Shown piece by piece: positions 20,815-31,334 of a stretch of 64,000 bases of DNA. Every line of letters starts with the position of its first letter. Within the stretch, counting starts at the first letter, position 1. Under the pieces are notes generated by a model. The model was given only the letters and a program-made list of their open reading frames with translations. It was not told the DNA's origin and did not search any database. Made by a program: the position numbers and the translations under genes. This DNA comes from Nitzschia sp. DOCU1 (taxonomy: Eukaryota; Bacillariophyta; Bacillariophyceae; Bacillariales; Bacillariaceae). The DNA is taken from NCBI GenBank assembly GCA_951394045.1, contig OX595998.1:930001-994000 (forward strand). Reading direction: 5' to 3'.

Positions 20815-23348
20815 TTACAATTTTATGGACGTACTCGCTTCGGCTGCGAATTGCATTTTTTCGATCGGAAGGTGAGAAAGTGGTGCGCCCCATCGCAACA
20901 TGCCCACTCAACCGTCGCTCATATGCGTTCAACCGTCGCCGAATTTTCTTTAGAAGGTTTGCTATCCCCTTTTGTCACATCGTATTTCTGTCACACACAC
21001 GAGCGAGGACGGGTGGGCATATGTTCGGGGCATATGACCTGTGTCACCAAATCTTTACTATCACTCACTTTGATGAAACATCGCGATTCCCATCCCGATG
21101 GAAACAAGCGATGCTAAACACATTTCTCTGTGTGAAAAATCAATAGATAGTATTATTTATTCATGCCCGCCCTTCTTGCGACCAGTTGAAACGGAGTGCC
21201 CCAAGGGTTCTTGTTTCATGTGAGAGGTGTCAACCCAACGCCCGTGAAAACCAAGCGAACCGCCTTGTGTCTCACCCCAGGGGTCAATTGTGGGGAACGC
21301 TAACGTTGCGAACAATTGACCCCTGGTCTCACCGTCATACGCGCTCGCAACGTACGTACGTACACCATGGTCGTAGTAGCAAGTATCAAGAAGAAGTAGA
21401 TGATAGTAGTATCATACGTCTAGAAGGTCCTCGTCAAGACGATGACGATGTCCTCCACCAAGAAGATTGAAGAGCCAAGTGATCATATTCATTGAAAAAT
21501 ATGACTCCGGTCAAGGGAAAGTGGACGGGGAACCGTCATTCTTCTGTCTTTAAAATAAATTTTTCGCTCGTCGTCACACAAGAAGCCAAGGAAGCCCGCC
21601 ATTATGACACCCAGCGAAAAGGAGATAGCGTTTGTCGTTTTAATTTACAGTAGGAGCTACTAGCTTCATACATTGGACCTCCATTCATGATATTCTCTTT
21701 TATTAGGAGTAGCTCTTACTCGTACACTTAGTCAGTGTTGTGCTGCATCTCATCTTCGTCTATTACGTACTCAGGCGCAAGACCAAGAAGCTATCAGGGC
21801 AAGTAATGATCATTACACAGTGGTGGGGTCTTGGTCTGTTTGGTCGACCGAGAGTCTGATTGCTTCGATTCGATGGATTCATTGGATTCATCAATCTGCG
21901 GCGCCACGCGTTTCAATTTTCGCATCTCTCTCGAGAGAGGTATGATAGCAGCTATCATAGCATTATTCCTTGCGTGTTATTGACAATGTCTATCTCTCTC
22001 TCTTCCGCTGCAATTCATCACGATGATTGATTGATTGCGATTCCTCCATGCATGCATGTCACAACATGATGATGATTCTCCAGCAGAGCGGCGCAGTTTG
22101 ACGGGGCAAGGCTGTGGAGGACGATGGTTTTCTCGTCCACTCGCGTTGTTGCGATGCACGATGAGTGAGCGCCCATCCATCCATTTATCCGCACACTACT
22201 ACGCACGTCCCTTTGTTCCATTCTTTGCTTTCCGTGGAAAACAGACACCCGCCAGGTATCCATCACATGGATGAAAGGATGATGATGACTCGTTGAGAAC
22301 AAACAGCTCATCCATGCATGGGCATGCAAATCGTTTACATCAGGATCAAGACATTTAATGTGGCCGACCGGCTTGTCAAAAAGTAGGTAGAATTCCAAAT
22401 CTACTGCTGCTGCCAGAAACGTGTCAGGCAAACCAACCTACTCTTGCGAAACACCTACGAAATCCTTCCTCCAGTGACAAAAAGACGCCGGGTGGTGATG
22501 GACGTTATATTTTCATGGCATCATCACGTCGACAATTCCAAAGGCTCTACAAACGCACGAGGTTCGATACGTCTCGAGCACCAGCAGCAACAAGAGAGTA
22601 GTTTTCTCTCTCTCCCCAACAACAGGGGCCAATGAACAAACGCACATGGCCTTCTACTTGGTGGAGGACCAGCAAACCGAGGAACACGGACGGATTCCAT
22701 TTCTGGTAGTGACCCAAGCCTACAGGACGCGTGGGCGATTTCTGCCTGGACTACGTTTGTGTTGGTTGTGGAAATGTACTACGAACGCACTGCTAGTTGA
22801 TGGATGAATTTCAGGGCGGGCACAAGACTGCGGACTCTTGCTCTCATCAAGCCGTCCATGGCTCTCACCACACACAAGAGAAAGAGAGAGGGAGTGGTCG
22901 CTGCAATTTATTACAATAGCATGCGATACGAGGCCCAATGTATCATGTAGTGGTGCATTGTTTCACAGTTTGCCTGGCCATGACTCGTCTACACTCTTTA
23001 TGGGTGGGTGGTTGTCCTATTCGTCCATGGACAAGTTCCCTTGCTCGAATCAATCTCTGGTTTTGGCTCGATAATATCTCTCTGCAATGCGACCGTCGTG
23101 GTCATGAAGTTGACTTTTGTGTCCGACTGCTGCCACAACTCTACATATTAGTGGTAATAGATAGATTCATAGAAGTCTCTAGTTGTTGTTGTCGACAAAA
23201 ATAGTTGGTGGTAAATCGAAAACGAATACTTTATTTTGTAAAGATCTAAGCTCCTCGTGTCAACAGGAATGCAAGAGGCTTTCGTATAAACTTTCTTGAA
23301 ACATACACATATTTTCTTCTCAGGTTGGGTGGCACAATCCCAGTTGCT
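20815..23348. other. Long intergenic region between the first two Cys-rich genes
   Basis: No gene is supported. The proximal part (about 20886-20950) resembles the promoter of the next paralogue: GTTCAACCGTCGCCGAATTT occurs at 20927 and at 26634. At 21165-21600 it resembles the 3' flank of the first paralogue, with a 50-bp foldback inserted at 21277. A roughly 1.5-kb stretch (about 21700-23200) has no counterpart near 16.3 kb. The end (23218-23348) again matches the 3' flank at 16.4 kb. Confidence 0.5.
21270..21333. mobile_element. 50-bp foldback insertion with 7-bp target duplication
   Basis: CCAGGGGTCAATTGT (21277-21291) and ACAATTGACCCCTGG (21312-21326) are perfect 15-bp inverted repeats around a 20-bp centre. 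TCTCACC is repeated exactly on both sides (21270-21276 and 21327-21333). The paralogous flank near 15.86 kb lacks the insertion and has CCTTGGTTCACG running into CGCGCTC. It looks like a minimal MITE. Confidence 0.65.
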
Positions 23349-23371
23349 TTATTCACGGTCTTTTCCTTTGC

Positions 23372-23402
<31 letters not shown>

Positions 23403-26400
23403 ACCACCACCACCGCCAGTGTCGCCGCCTTGTCCGGTTAGGTTGGTAAGAATCGGCTTACCCTGGTCTTCCCAATCTTCAGGGGCAGGTTCGATGGTGG
23501 TGGGACAGTTGATGATGCTTTCTTGCACATCGAAGCAACCAATGCCGTCAACAACTCCTCCGATGGTGGTAATGACAGAGAAGTCTTGGTCGGGGATGAT
23601 TTGAATCTCCGTAGTGGCTTCATACGTTGGCGGAATTTCAGTACCGCTAACATTGAACTGAATCACTTGCGGAGGGAGTAGACCCGTTTCGTTCGAAAGC
23701 ACGACAACCGTGAGGAAGTCCATTTTAAGCAACGTGGCGTCGAGGTCAAGAGAGATGCTGAAACCGACCGTTGGTGCAATTCCGAATCCAACAACTCCAT
23801 TAGTTACACCCTCGAATTCTATCAGTTGGAAGGAACCGAAGATATCCAAGAGGTAAAGCTGTTGCGAACAAGAACTGTGGTAGGTAAGAATTTGAAGAGG
23901 AGTGCCCGGACCAGTGCAGGGGTTACTGTCGCACGTGAACAAAGACAAGACCATGTTAGCTTCGACCTTGAGCTGATTTGGGTCAGTGGCATTGAAACGG
24001 CCTCCGGGAAGCTCAACGGGCCCATTGTAGTAGAAAGTGGTCAGATCTTTATCTGAAGTCGAAGTAACCCAGAAGGTACCGTTCATTCCAATCGTTGGGC
24101 CTCCGTTGAAGTCGTCACAGACAAACTTTTGTTGGGGCCAATAGTCTTGAGAAAGAGTCTGGTTACGGACGCATGTGCAACTTTCAGGGTCTTGGTCAAT
24201 GCAGCGTCTGAGGATAGAGTCGGCGCAAGGGCGACCGTCGACGCGGAACAACATGCGCCATGGGCGCTCACGGCAACGGTCGAAGGCACATTCGATCGCA
24301 GGACACTGTGGGGCGACAGTGACGTTGAGGTTGCAGTCGCCAGTAGGGGCGGGAGACTGAGGACCAGGAGTTGTCGGAGCCGGGGTTTGAGCTGGAACCA
24401 CAGGCGCTGGGGTCGGCGGCGGGGTTGGTGGCAGCGTCGGCGGGTTGGTAGGGGGCATGGTCGGCGGCATAGTCGGCGGCATAGTCGGCGGCATAGTCGG
24501 CGGCATAGTCGGCGGCATAGTCGGCGGCATAGTCGGCGGCATAGTCGGCGGCATAGTCGGCGGCATAGTCGGTGGCATAGTCGGTGGCATAGTCGGTGGC
24601 ATAGTCGGTGGCATAGTCGGCGGCATAGTCGGCGGCATAGTCGGCGGTGGGGTCGGAGGAAGAGTTGGAGCTGGGCTTGGTGGCATAACCGGTGGAGGAA
24701 TGGTAAACACAAGACTATCCGTGTCTTCGCAGATGACACTACCGGGCATGGTAGCGTTCATGGTGGCATTGGCGATGTATTCAGACTCCATGCACCTGTT
24801 AGCAAACTCAGTCACGAGTTCATCATAACATACTCCAGGCGGAAGAATCGGGGGCGCCTCGCCCTCCGCAATCAAGTCTTCGACTTCTCCGTTAAAGTAG
24901 AAGAGCAGGTCGTAGAGCTCCATGGTCTCACTTCCAAAGTTGCAGGCATCAATTCCGTAGACGATCTCAGTGAGGCAGTTGTTGACTTCACCAGTGTTGC
25001 AGGTGTATCCGAGGAAGTCAAGGGCTCCGTAGGCATCTTCCAACACCATTTCTCGGTTCATGCAGGATGTGTCCATCGAGAAAGTTTGGGTGCCTGCTGC
25101 GCCAGTGACAGTCACGTCCATGCACATGGGCAGACAAGCGCCTCCGAGGGACACAGTGATCATGTCTCCAGCAGATACAGATCCACTGAAAGCAACAGTC
25201 TCAGGCATGTCGCATGGCGTGATCGTGACAGTAGCGGGCGAGCCCAGGACTCCAGTGTCCATGCAACCCTCGAATCCGAGATCGCAGGCGTTACCGGTGT
25301 ACATGAAGATCATCTCGTTGACACAGTCAGGGCAGGAACAGTAGGGTACCTCGATGGGAGGTAGGTCTTCGCAGGGCAACACCGCACCGGTGACTGTATC
25401 AACATAGGTACAGTTGAGAGACACTTGACCTCCACAGACTGCAGTAGGGTCGTGGGACGGCGCGGGTGTGGGAGGCAGAGTAGGTGGCAGAGTAGGTGGC
25501 ATGGTCGGGGGCAACGTCGGAGGCGGGGTTTGAGCTGGGACCACAGGCGCTGGGGTCGGCGGCGGGGTTGGTGGCATGGTCGGAGCTGGGCTTGGTGGCA
25601 TGGGAGTGGCAGGAATGACAAACACAAGATCATCCGTGTCTTCGCAGATGACATTACCCGGCATGGTGCCGTTCATGGTGGCATTTGCTACGTAAGTGGA
25701 TTCCATGCAAATGTCAGCATACTCAGTAACAAGTTCATCATAACATTCACCAGGCATAAGCACAGGAACCTCGCCCTCAGCCAACAAGTCCTCAACTACT
25801 CCGTTGAAGTAGAAGAGCAGCTCGAATAGCGTAAGGTCGACACTTCCATTGTTGCAGGCATCAACTCCGTAAACGATTTCTTGGAGACAGTTGTTGACTT
25901 CACCCGTGTTACAGGTGTATCCAAGGAAGTCAAGGGCTCCGTAGGAGTCTTTCAAGACCATTTCTCGGTTGATACAAGAGGTATCCATAGAGAAAGTTTG
26001 GGTGACGGTGCCATCTGCGGACACAACAGTCACGTCCATGCACATGGGCAGACAAGCGCCTCCAAGGGACACCGTGATCATGTCTCCAGCAGATACAGAT
26101 CCACTGAAAGCAACAGTTTCAGGCATGTCGCATGGCGTAATTGTAACAGTAGCAGGGGAGCCTAGGACTCCAGTGTCCATGCAACCCTCGAATCCAAGAT
26201 CGCAGGCGTTACCGGTGTACATGAAGATCATCTCGTTGACACAGTCAGGGCATGTGCAGTAGGGTACCTCGATGGGGGGTAGCTCCTCACAGGGCATCTC
26301 GACACCGGTCTCCATATCAACGTAGGTACAGTTGAGAGACACATCACCTCCGCATGTTGCAGTAGGAGGGGGTGTGGGGGGTGGAGCAAGACTCGACACA

Positions 26401-26543
26401 TCTTCTTGCGCGAAACGAGCATACCACTTGCTTTCTTCTTCAAAGGACTCCGCATGGTCAGCTGGGTTCTTCCTAATAAAGTTGTCGGCGTTAGCATTAG
26501 CATGCCCGAGGGCAGCTAGGAAGACGCTAGCCAAGAGCTTCAT
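23349..26543 (-). CDS. Secreted modular Cys-rich protein, two N-terminal modules (A-B)
   Basis: A single exon of about 1,064 residues from the ATG at 26543. The frame is open further upstream, but this ATG places MKLLASVFLAALGHANANA, nearly identical to the neighbour's signal peptide, at the N-terminus. Two Cys-rich modules begin near C63 and about residue 369. A long MPPT tetrapeptide array (about 631-700) and the shared C-terminal domain (about 735-1030) follow. The Gly-run tail ends in KGKDRE. Module A is almost identical to the A modules of the neighbouring gene. The gene looks like a shorter sibling lacking one A module. The likely location is extracellular, by signal peptide, even cysteines and N-glycosylation sites. 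Molecular function is unknown. Confidence 0.85.
23368..23421. repeat. Poly-glycine-coding simple repeat
   Basis: CCGCCGCCACCGCCA-type triplets encode about 16 consecutive glycines on the minus strand, near the C-terminus of the second Cys-rich gene. Confidence 0.85.
24455..24650. repeat. 12-bp minisatellite encoding (MPPT)n
   Basis: About sixteen copies of GGCATAGTCGGC, with GGTGGC variants clustered in the middle, encode MPPT on the minus strand inside the linker. The clustered variants show that blocks of several units were copied together. Confidence 0.9.
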
Positions 26544-27263
26544 CTTCGATTTTGTGAAGGTGCTCGTTGCAGGCGCGGACTGCGTTTTCTCGAACGAAGC
26601 GACGAGAACGTGGTGATCCATCGCAACTAAACCGTTCAACCGTCGCCGAATTTCTCATTTAGCGAAGTTTCGCCATTTCCTCTAAAACAGACACACGACA
26701 AAGGGCAGAAGGGCTTATGATCTTAGTTTCCATGACCGCTAAGTAACACTAAGGGGGGCCGAGTTTAGTATCTGAAAACTGTGTCACAATTGGTTGCGTT
26801 TTGCGATTCAACGCTTTCAAGGGCTCGCTTCTAGTTGTAAACGATTCTAACAACATTGTAACGATATCTTTATATCTTTGTTTATCTACTTTGCGCCATG
26901 TTGGAAAAAGACGAACCGCCAATAAATCCCATACTACCCTGGCCGACATGCGCTTATCAGTACTGTACTGTACTGTACTGTACACGCACATACTGGTATA
27001 CTCACGGGCTTGTCATGTTTTCGCCAACTGCTATCGCCCACGCGTCAAGACGTTCAGTACTGTACTGTCTGTCTGTCTGCCTGTCTGTATGATATGATAG
27101 ACCTGGTTTTCCCAATTTGGGGGCAGGGGAGGGGTTCGTCCCCGACCTCTTGCGCAGACACAGCGGTGTTTGATGGGGTAGATAGATGGCTGCCGTATTA
27201 ATATAGTACTGTATGTCCTTTGCGAACATTGCGTTCCTTGGAATATATTTTATCCAAACATAG
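26544..27263. promoter_or_regulatory. Intergenic region between divergent genes, with TACTG microsatellites
   Basis: The start of the second Cys-rich gene (minus) and the LRR gene (plus) face away from each other across 720 bp. TACTG pentamers repeat at about 26957-26983. A mixed TACTG/TCTG run lies at about 27055-27088, and a further AGTACTGTA near 27205. The GTTCAACCGTCGCCGAATTT block at 26634 is shared with the promoter of the first paralogue. No other gene is evident. Confidence 0.5.
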
Positions 27264-28391
27264 ATGCTGCCTATGAGCTTGGATCGCATTCTGAGCATGG
27301 ACATTGAGTGGGTATTATATCATTTGATTCACAACGATCCTGAATTCAAGCACCTTTCGTTAGATGTCGATTTCTACGACGATGATGTTTGGAGCCGTCT
27401 TCTGGCCAGCTTATCACGGAATTCCACCATTGTGAGCGCCAAGATTGAACGCTATCAAGGCGGAGAAGGATCGCGTACGTTCGAGGAGCTTCGGGACTTA
27501 TTTGTGGCCCTGGCTGATATTTCGTCGATTGAAAGTTTGACGATATCTGCCGTGTCCAGCGACGATTTCTTGGCAGCCTTGCCTCTGCTGCGCCATCAAA
27601 ATCTTCAGATATGTCATCTGGACTGGACCGGAGTAGAAAACGAATCAGTCCCTCTACAAGTGGGACGAGCTCTATCGGAGGCCCCCAATTTAAGGAATCT
27701 TTTTATGGAAGATCCACGCGCCGAGGAATGCGAGCTGTGGCTTTCTCAAATTTGCAGGTCGTCAAGCTTGGAAACCCTAAAGGTGGACACCTACAGGGGA
27801 ATAAGCAAGTTGCAGCAAGAGGCCGGAGCAATATTTGAGAGCCTTGAAAATAATGTCGTTCTGAGAGATTTTTCTTTGGGGTTTCCACTCGACGAGGAAG
27901 TTTCTTCACGGCTCGTCAGAATGATTCGCCGAAACTCGACGCTAGAGACAATTCGCTTGACGCTCCTATCATCAGAGGAGCAATGCTACCTCGATATACT
28001 GGATGCCTTGAAGCACAACAAGAGTCTTTCCCTATTCGAGAACTTTCTGGCGGGTGCAGTAGGAGTTTCTGTTGAGGTCCAAGGAAAGCAACACGAGATG
28101 CTAAAAAGGCAGACAAGCTTGGAGTACTTTTCCCTCTTTCGTGAGGATGACGAATTTCGGAAGGGGAAAACCATGTATCTAAAACTGAATACCGCAGGGC
28201 GAAGTCGACTATTCGAAAAAGATGCTACCGGAAAGGAAACAGCAACTCCCGTTGAATGGCTCGATGTGATGGGAGCAGCCAGCGATAGTCTGGATTGCCT
28301 CTACCATTGTCTTTCGATGAATCCTTCGCTTTGCAGATCAGCTGCTGAGGTGAGAAGTACTACCAGCCATACCGGCAAGAGAAAACGGTGA
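27264..28391 (+). CDS. Leucine-rich-repeat (RNI-like) protein
   Basis: A single exon of 375 residues with no signal peptide or membrane segment. From about residue 25 to 270 it has irregular leucine-rich repeats of the ribonuclease-inhibitor-like type. Periodic patterns such as L-x-x-L-x-x-N-x-x-L-x-x-x-x-L include SLENNVVLRDFSLGF and MIRRNSTLETIRLTLL. Such intracellular LRR proteins are numerous in diatoms and usually act as protein-interaction scaffolds. No F-box, kinase or other partner domain is visible. The last ~100 residues are less regular and end in a basic KRKR. It sits on the opposite strand between the second and third Cys-rich genes, which suggests insertion into, or expansion around, an older gene. 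A specific role cannot be given. Confidence 0.7.
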   Translation: MLPMSLDRILSMDIEWVLYHLIHNDPEFKHLSLDVDFYDDDVWSRLLASLSRNSTIVSAKIERYQGGEGSRTFEELRDLFVALADISSIESLTISAVSSDDFLAALPLLRHQNLQICHLDWTGVENESVPLQVGRALSEAPNLRNLFMEDPRAEECELWLSQICRSSSLETLKVDTYRGISKLQQEAGAIFESLENNVVLRDFSLGFPLDEEVSSRLVRMIRRNSTLETIRLTLLSSEEQCYLDILDALKHNKSLSLFENFLAGAVGVSVEVQGKQHEMLKRQTSLEYFSLFREDDEFRKGKTMYLKLNTAGRSRLFEKDATGKETATPVEWLDVMGAASDSLDCLYHCLSMNPSLCRSAAEVRSTTSHTGKRKR

Positions 28392-28695
28392 CAACTGGGT
28401 TGCACACAATGGCAATGACTGCACAGAGTTTTGTGATTTCTGTATGAGAAGCAGTAAAGCGAGTTCGGCGATCTCCACTTCAAAACGTCAAAAGTTGACA
28501 CCCTACTGTGGTACAGATTGGAGACCACAAACCACTGATTTTACTGTTGTGGAAGACATGGGAATCAACCACACCATTATTTTTACTAGCTGCAACAGAT
28601 ACTACTTTTTTTCTTGCACATCCAACGTAGAGTGATATAGATATAACATACAAACAGGCGGCCTCCTTGCAAGATCGATTTGGCACGCTTCTCGT
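28392..28695. other. Short convergent intergenic region
   Basis: Contains the 3' ends of the LRR gene and of the third Cys-rich gene. I see no other feature. Confidence 0.4.
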
Positions 28696-30669
28696 CTAAT
28701 TGCTGGGTGGTAGAGTTGTCGGCGAAATGGTTGCCCACCTAGACAAGTCAGGCTCGACAGTTCCGTCACAGATGATGGTGGACTGGACAACCTCATAACA
28801 TTCCGCGCCATTGAGCTCACCTCCGAGGGTAGTGATTACTGTAAACTCCTTATCGGGGATCAACATGATATCGACGGTTGCATTGTATGCGGGTGGAAGG
28901 ACCACGCCCGAAACATCGAATTGCTCGTTTTGAGGAGGCAAGAGGCCATCGTCCACAGAAAGAACAACATAAGATAGGAATTCCAAGGCCAATTCGTCCG
29001 ACTCAATTTGGAGCGCAAGGTTGAAGAAAACCCCCGGCGGATTGATTGCGTAGCCAATCAGTTGACTTGTAGATTCGAACTCGACGAGCTGGAAAGATCC
29101 AAAAACATCCAGGAGATATAATTCCTGAGAGCATGAACTGTGAAACAAGACTTGTTGGAGCAAATCACCTTGTGTTCCATTCGAGTACCTGTACAACTCA
29201 AGGAACATGTTGGCTTCAACCTTCTCCAGGGAAGGATCGGTGGCGTTGAATCTGCCACCCGAGCTGACAGGCCCTTCAAAGTAAACAAGTTCAGGATCTT
29301 TGTCTGCGTACGCAATGACGTAGTACTCGTTTTCCAAGAATTCCGCGGGACCTCCCTCGATATCGATGCAGTAAAACTTTTGATCTTCCCAGTCATCCTG
29401 TGGAAGTGTGACATTGCGGATGCAAGTACAACTCTCAGGATCATCACCAGGGCAACGCAGGAGGTCTGATTCAGCACAAGATCGAGGGCTGACCCGGAAC
29501 TCCATGCGGAATGGTCGTTCTCGGCAACGATCCCACCCACATTCAAGGACAGGACATTCAGGCACAACCTCGACATCAAGATTGCAACTTCCGTTTGTTG
29601 GTGGTTTAGAAGTCGATGTGGGGAACGGGGACGGAGGAAGAGTAGGAAGCGGGGAGGGAGCAGGAGTAGGTGGAAGAGGAAAGGGTACAATGGAGAATTC
29701 GATTTCTGCCTTTTGTTCGCAGGGTGGACCACTTTCAGGATTGGTGGCATTCATTGTAGCGTTGGCAAAGTATACAGATTCAGTACATCTATCAACCACC
29801 TTGTTGATAGATAGCCCATAGCACTCTCCTGATTCCAGATCTGTGGCGTTGCCATCAAGCAGGTCTGTCGGTTCTCCGTTGAAGTAGAATGTCAAGTCAT
29901 AAACTGTGAGGTTACTACCTCCTGCATTACAAGCATCCACCTCATAGAGAACTGGCTGGAAGCAGTTGTTGACATCGGATTCATCACAACTGTATCCAAC
30001 AAAATCTGTGGCACCGTAAGAGTCTTTGAGAAATATGTCACGAGCGTCGCAAGATGTGTCGATGGTAAAGGTCTGAGTCTGATTTCCAGTGACAGTATCC
30101 CTGATGGTGACATCCATGCATTCTGGCAAGCAAGTGTCATCGAGAGAAATCGTGACCATATCTCCAATGCTCACAACGTTTTCGTATGCCACATAGTCTG
30201 AACCACAAGGAGAGAAGCTGATATCAGCTGTTTCGCCTGGGCCATCGATGCTAGCGTCGGTACAACCTTCCAATCCGTTGCATGCGTTTCCAGTGTACAT
30301 GAAGACTACCTCGCGAACACATTCCGGGCAGAAACAATAAGCCTGTCTCACAGGGGATATTTCATTACATGGCAAGGCCCCAGAAGCATTGACGGGTGTG
30401 CCACCGTAGCTACAATCCAAGAGGACCTCGGCAATGCAAACTTCCGTTGGCGCAGCACTGGGCTCTGGGCTAGGCGCAAGCGTAGGCCTTGGAGACGGGG
30501 AAGGAGTAAGCCCCGAAAGACTGGTAACTTCCTGGACCAAACGCTCAAGGTAGAGGTTTTCTTCAATATCCGCGTCGTCGTAGTCCGAAGCTATGCTGGC
30601 CCCCAATTTGGCCTCAACAGTGCCAAGCGCGGCATGAGCTGCGACGATGGCAAACAAAGCAACCTTCAT
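28696..30669 (-). CDS. Secreted Cys-rich protein, single N-terminal module
   Basis: A single exon of 657 residues. After a signal peptide (MKVALFAIVAAHAALGTVEA) and an acidic segment there is one Cys-rich module (about residues 78-330). It carries the family signposts CPECVREVVFMYTGNAC, LEGC, CLPECMDVTI, GYSCDESDVNNC and YFANATMNAT. A short Pro linker precedes the shared C-terminal domain (about 360-650), with CRERPFRMEFRV and HSSCSQELYLLDVFGSFQL. It lacks the long PT linkers and the Gly-rich KGKDR tail of its two neighbours and is more divergent throughout. It may therefore be the oldest member or the closest to the ancestral architecture. Location is presumably extracellular. Function is unknown. 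Confidence 0.85.
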   Translation of the reverse strand: MKVALFAIVAAHAALGTVEAKLGASIASDYDDADIEENLYLERLVQEVTSLSGLTPSPSPRPTLAPSPEPSAAPTEVCIAEVLLDCSYGGTPVNASGALPCNEISPVRQAYCFCPECVREVVFMYTGNACNGLEGCTDASIDGPGETADISFSPCGSDYVAYENVVSIGDMVTISLDDTCLPECMDVTIRDTVTGNQTQTFTIDTSCDARDIFLKDSYGATDFVGYSCDESDVNNCFQPVLYEVDACNAGGSNLTVYDLTFYFNGEPTDLLDGNATDLESGECYGLSINKVVDRCTESVYFANATMNATNPESGPPCEQKAEIEFSIVPFPLPPTPAPSPLPTLPPSPFPTSTSKPPTNGSCNLDVEVVPECPVLECGWDRCRERPFRMEFRVSPRSCAESDLLRCPGDDPESCTCIRNVTLPQDDWEDQKFYCIDIEGGPAEFLENEYYVIAYADKDPELVYFEGPVSSGGRFNATDPSLEKVEANMFLELYRYSNGTQGDLLQQVLFHSSCSQELYLLDVFGSFQLVEFESTSQLIGYAINPPGVFFNLALQIESDELALEFLSYVVLSVDDGLLPPQNEQFDVSGVVLPPAYNATVDIMLIPDKEFTVITTLGGELNGAECYEVVQSTIICDGTVEPDLSRWATISPTTLPPSN

Positions 30670-31334
30670 GTTAGAAGAATCTTTTTCAATTCCACAGGAA
30701 GGACGGAAATGGATATGATTTTACTCTGGGGGTAGCAGGAAGTTGCCACTTTGAGCTTTCAAAATGTGGCATGAAGTATCAACTGAGCAACTGAGCTTTC
30801 TGGAACGCACATGTTGTGATGGTCGGTTAAAGAAATGTATTTAGAAAAGTCGCACGGGTTGGCGTGATGGCGAATTTCAAAGAATTTTCCTGACTGCGAT
30901 TACTATGCTCGAGACGAGAGTTGAAACGTTTCGATCCGGCCGATGAATCGCCATAGTAACCGTAATGTATATATGCCGATGGTCGCGCATGAGAATCGAA
31001 ACCAAGTGTTGTTTAAAAAGGAATTTAACTGACGGAACGTTCCCCGCTTAGGTTCGATCCGTTGATCGATGATAGGGTGCGCTGACGACTCGACTCACAT
31101 GATCTTCCGGTCACAGCCTCCATCATCGCGCCTGCACGCCCACGGTGAACCAATCGAACGATTCATTATGTGGCTCATTACCTGACTGGCAACGCCATCC
31201 GCTTTTCGTCGTCGGGACCGCGAGACCCATCACTCACATCATCATGCACTTAGTCTTTTGATTCTATCATCTTTCCTCTCTTTTGTTGTCACGGCGGAAA
31301 GTGTTTGAGACACTGCTGAATCTTTGACAGTAGA
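30670..31334. promoter_or_regulatory. Divergent intergenic region
   Basis: About 665 bp between the third Cys-rich gene (minus) and the methyltransferase gene (plus). No coding frame is supported. A GGTTCGATCC string near 31051 recalls a tRNA T-loop but has no matching arms. Presumably it contains two promoters. Confidence 0.4.

Noticed and set aside
22018..22431. Minus-strand frame of 137 codons in the long intergenic region
   Set aside because: It competes with other frames of similar length, has no conserved features, and lies in sequence rich in simple repeats.
24129..25364. Long plus-strand open frame (411 codons) opposite the second Cys-rich gene
   Set aside because: It mirrors the minus-strand coding sequence. 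Its Arg/His/Ser-rich translation (RRHSRRHSRR runs) is the reverse complement of the MPPT repeats, and similar frames appear opposite the first gene. The minus-strand product has a signal peptide, conserved cysteines and two paralogues.
26957..27090. TACTG/TCTG repeats considered as a telomere-like or regulatory array
   Set aside because: Short, imperfect microsatellites with no telomere-type unit. They are noted only as simple repeats.
31040..31080. Possible tRNA because of GGTTCGATCC
   Set aside because: The flanking bases do not form T-arm, anticodon-arm or acceptor stems.
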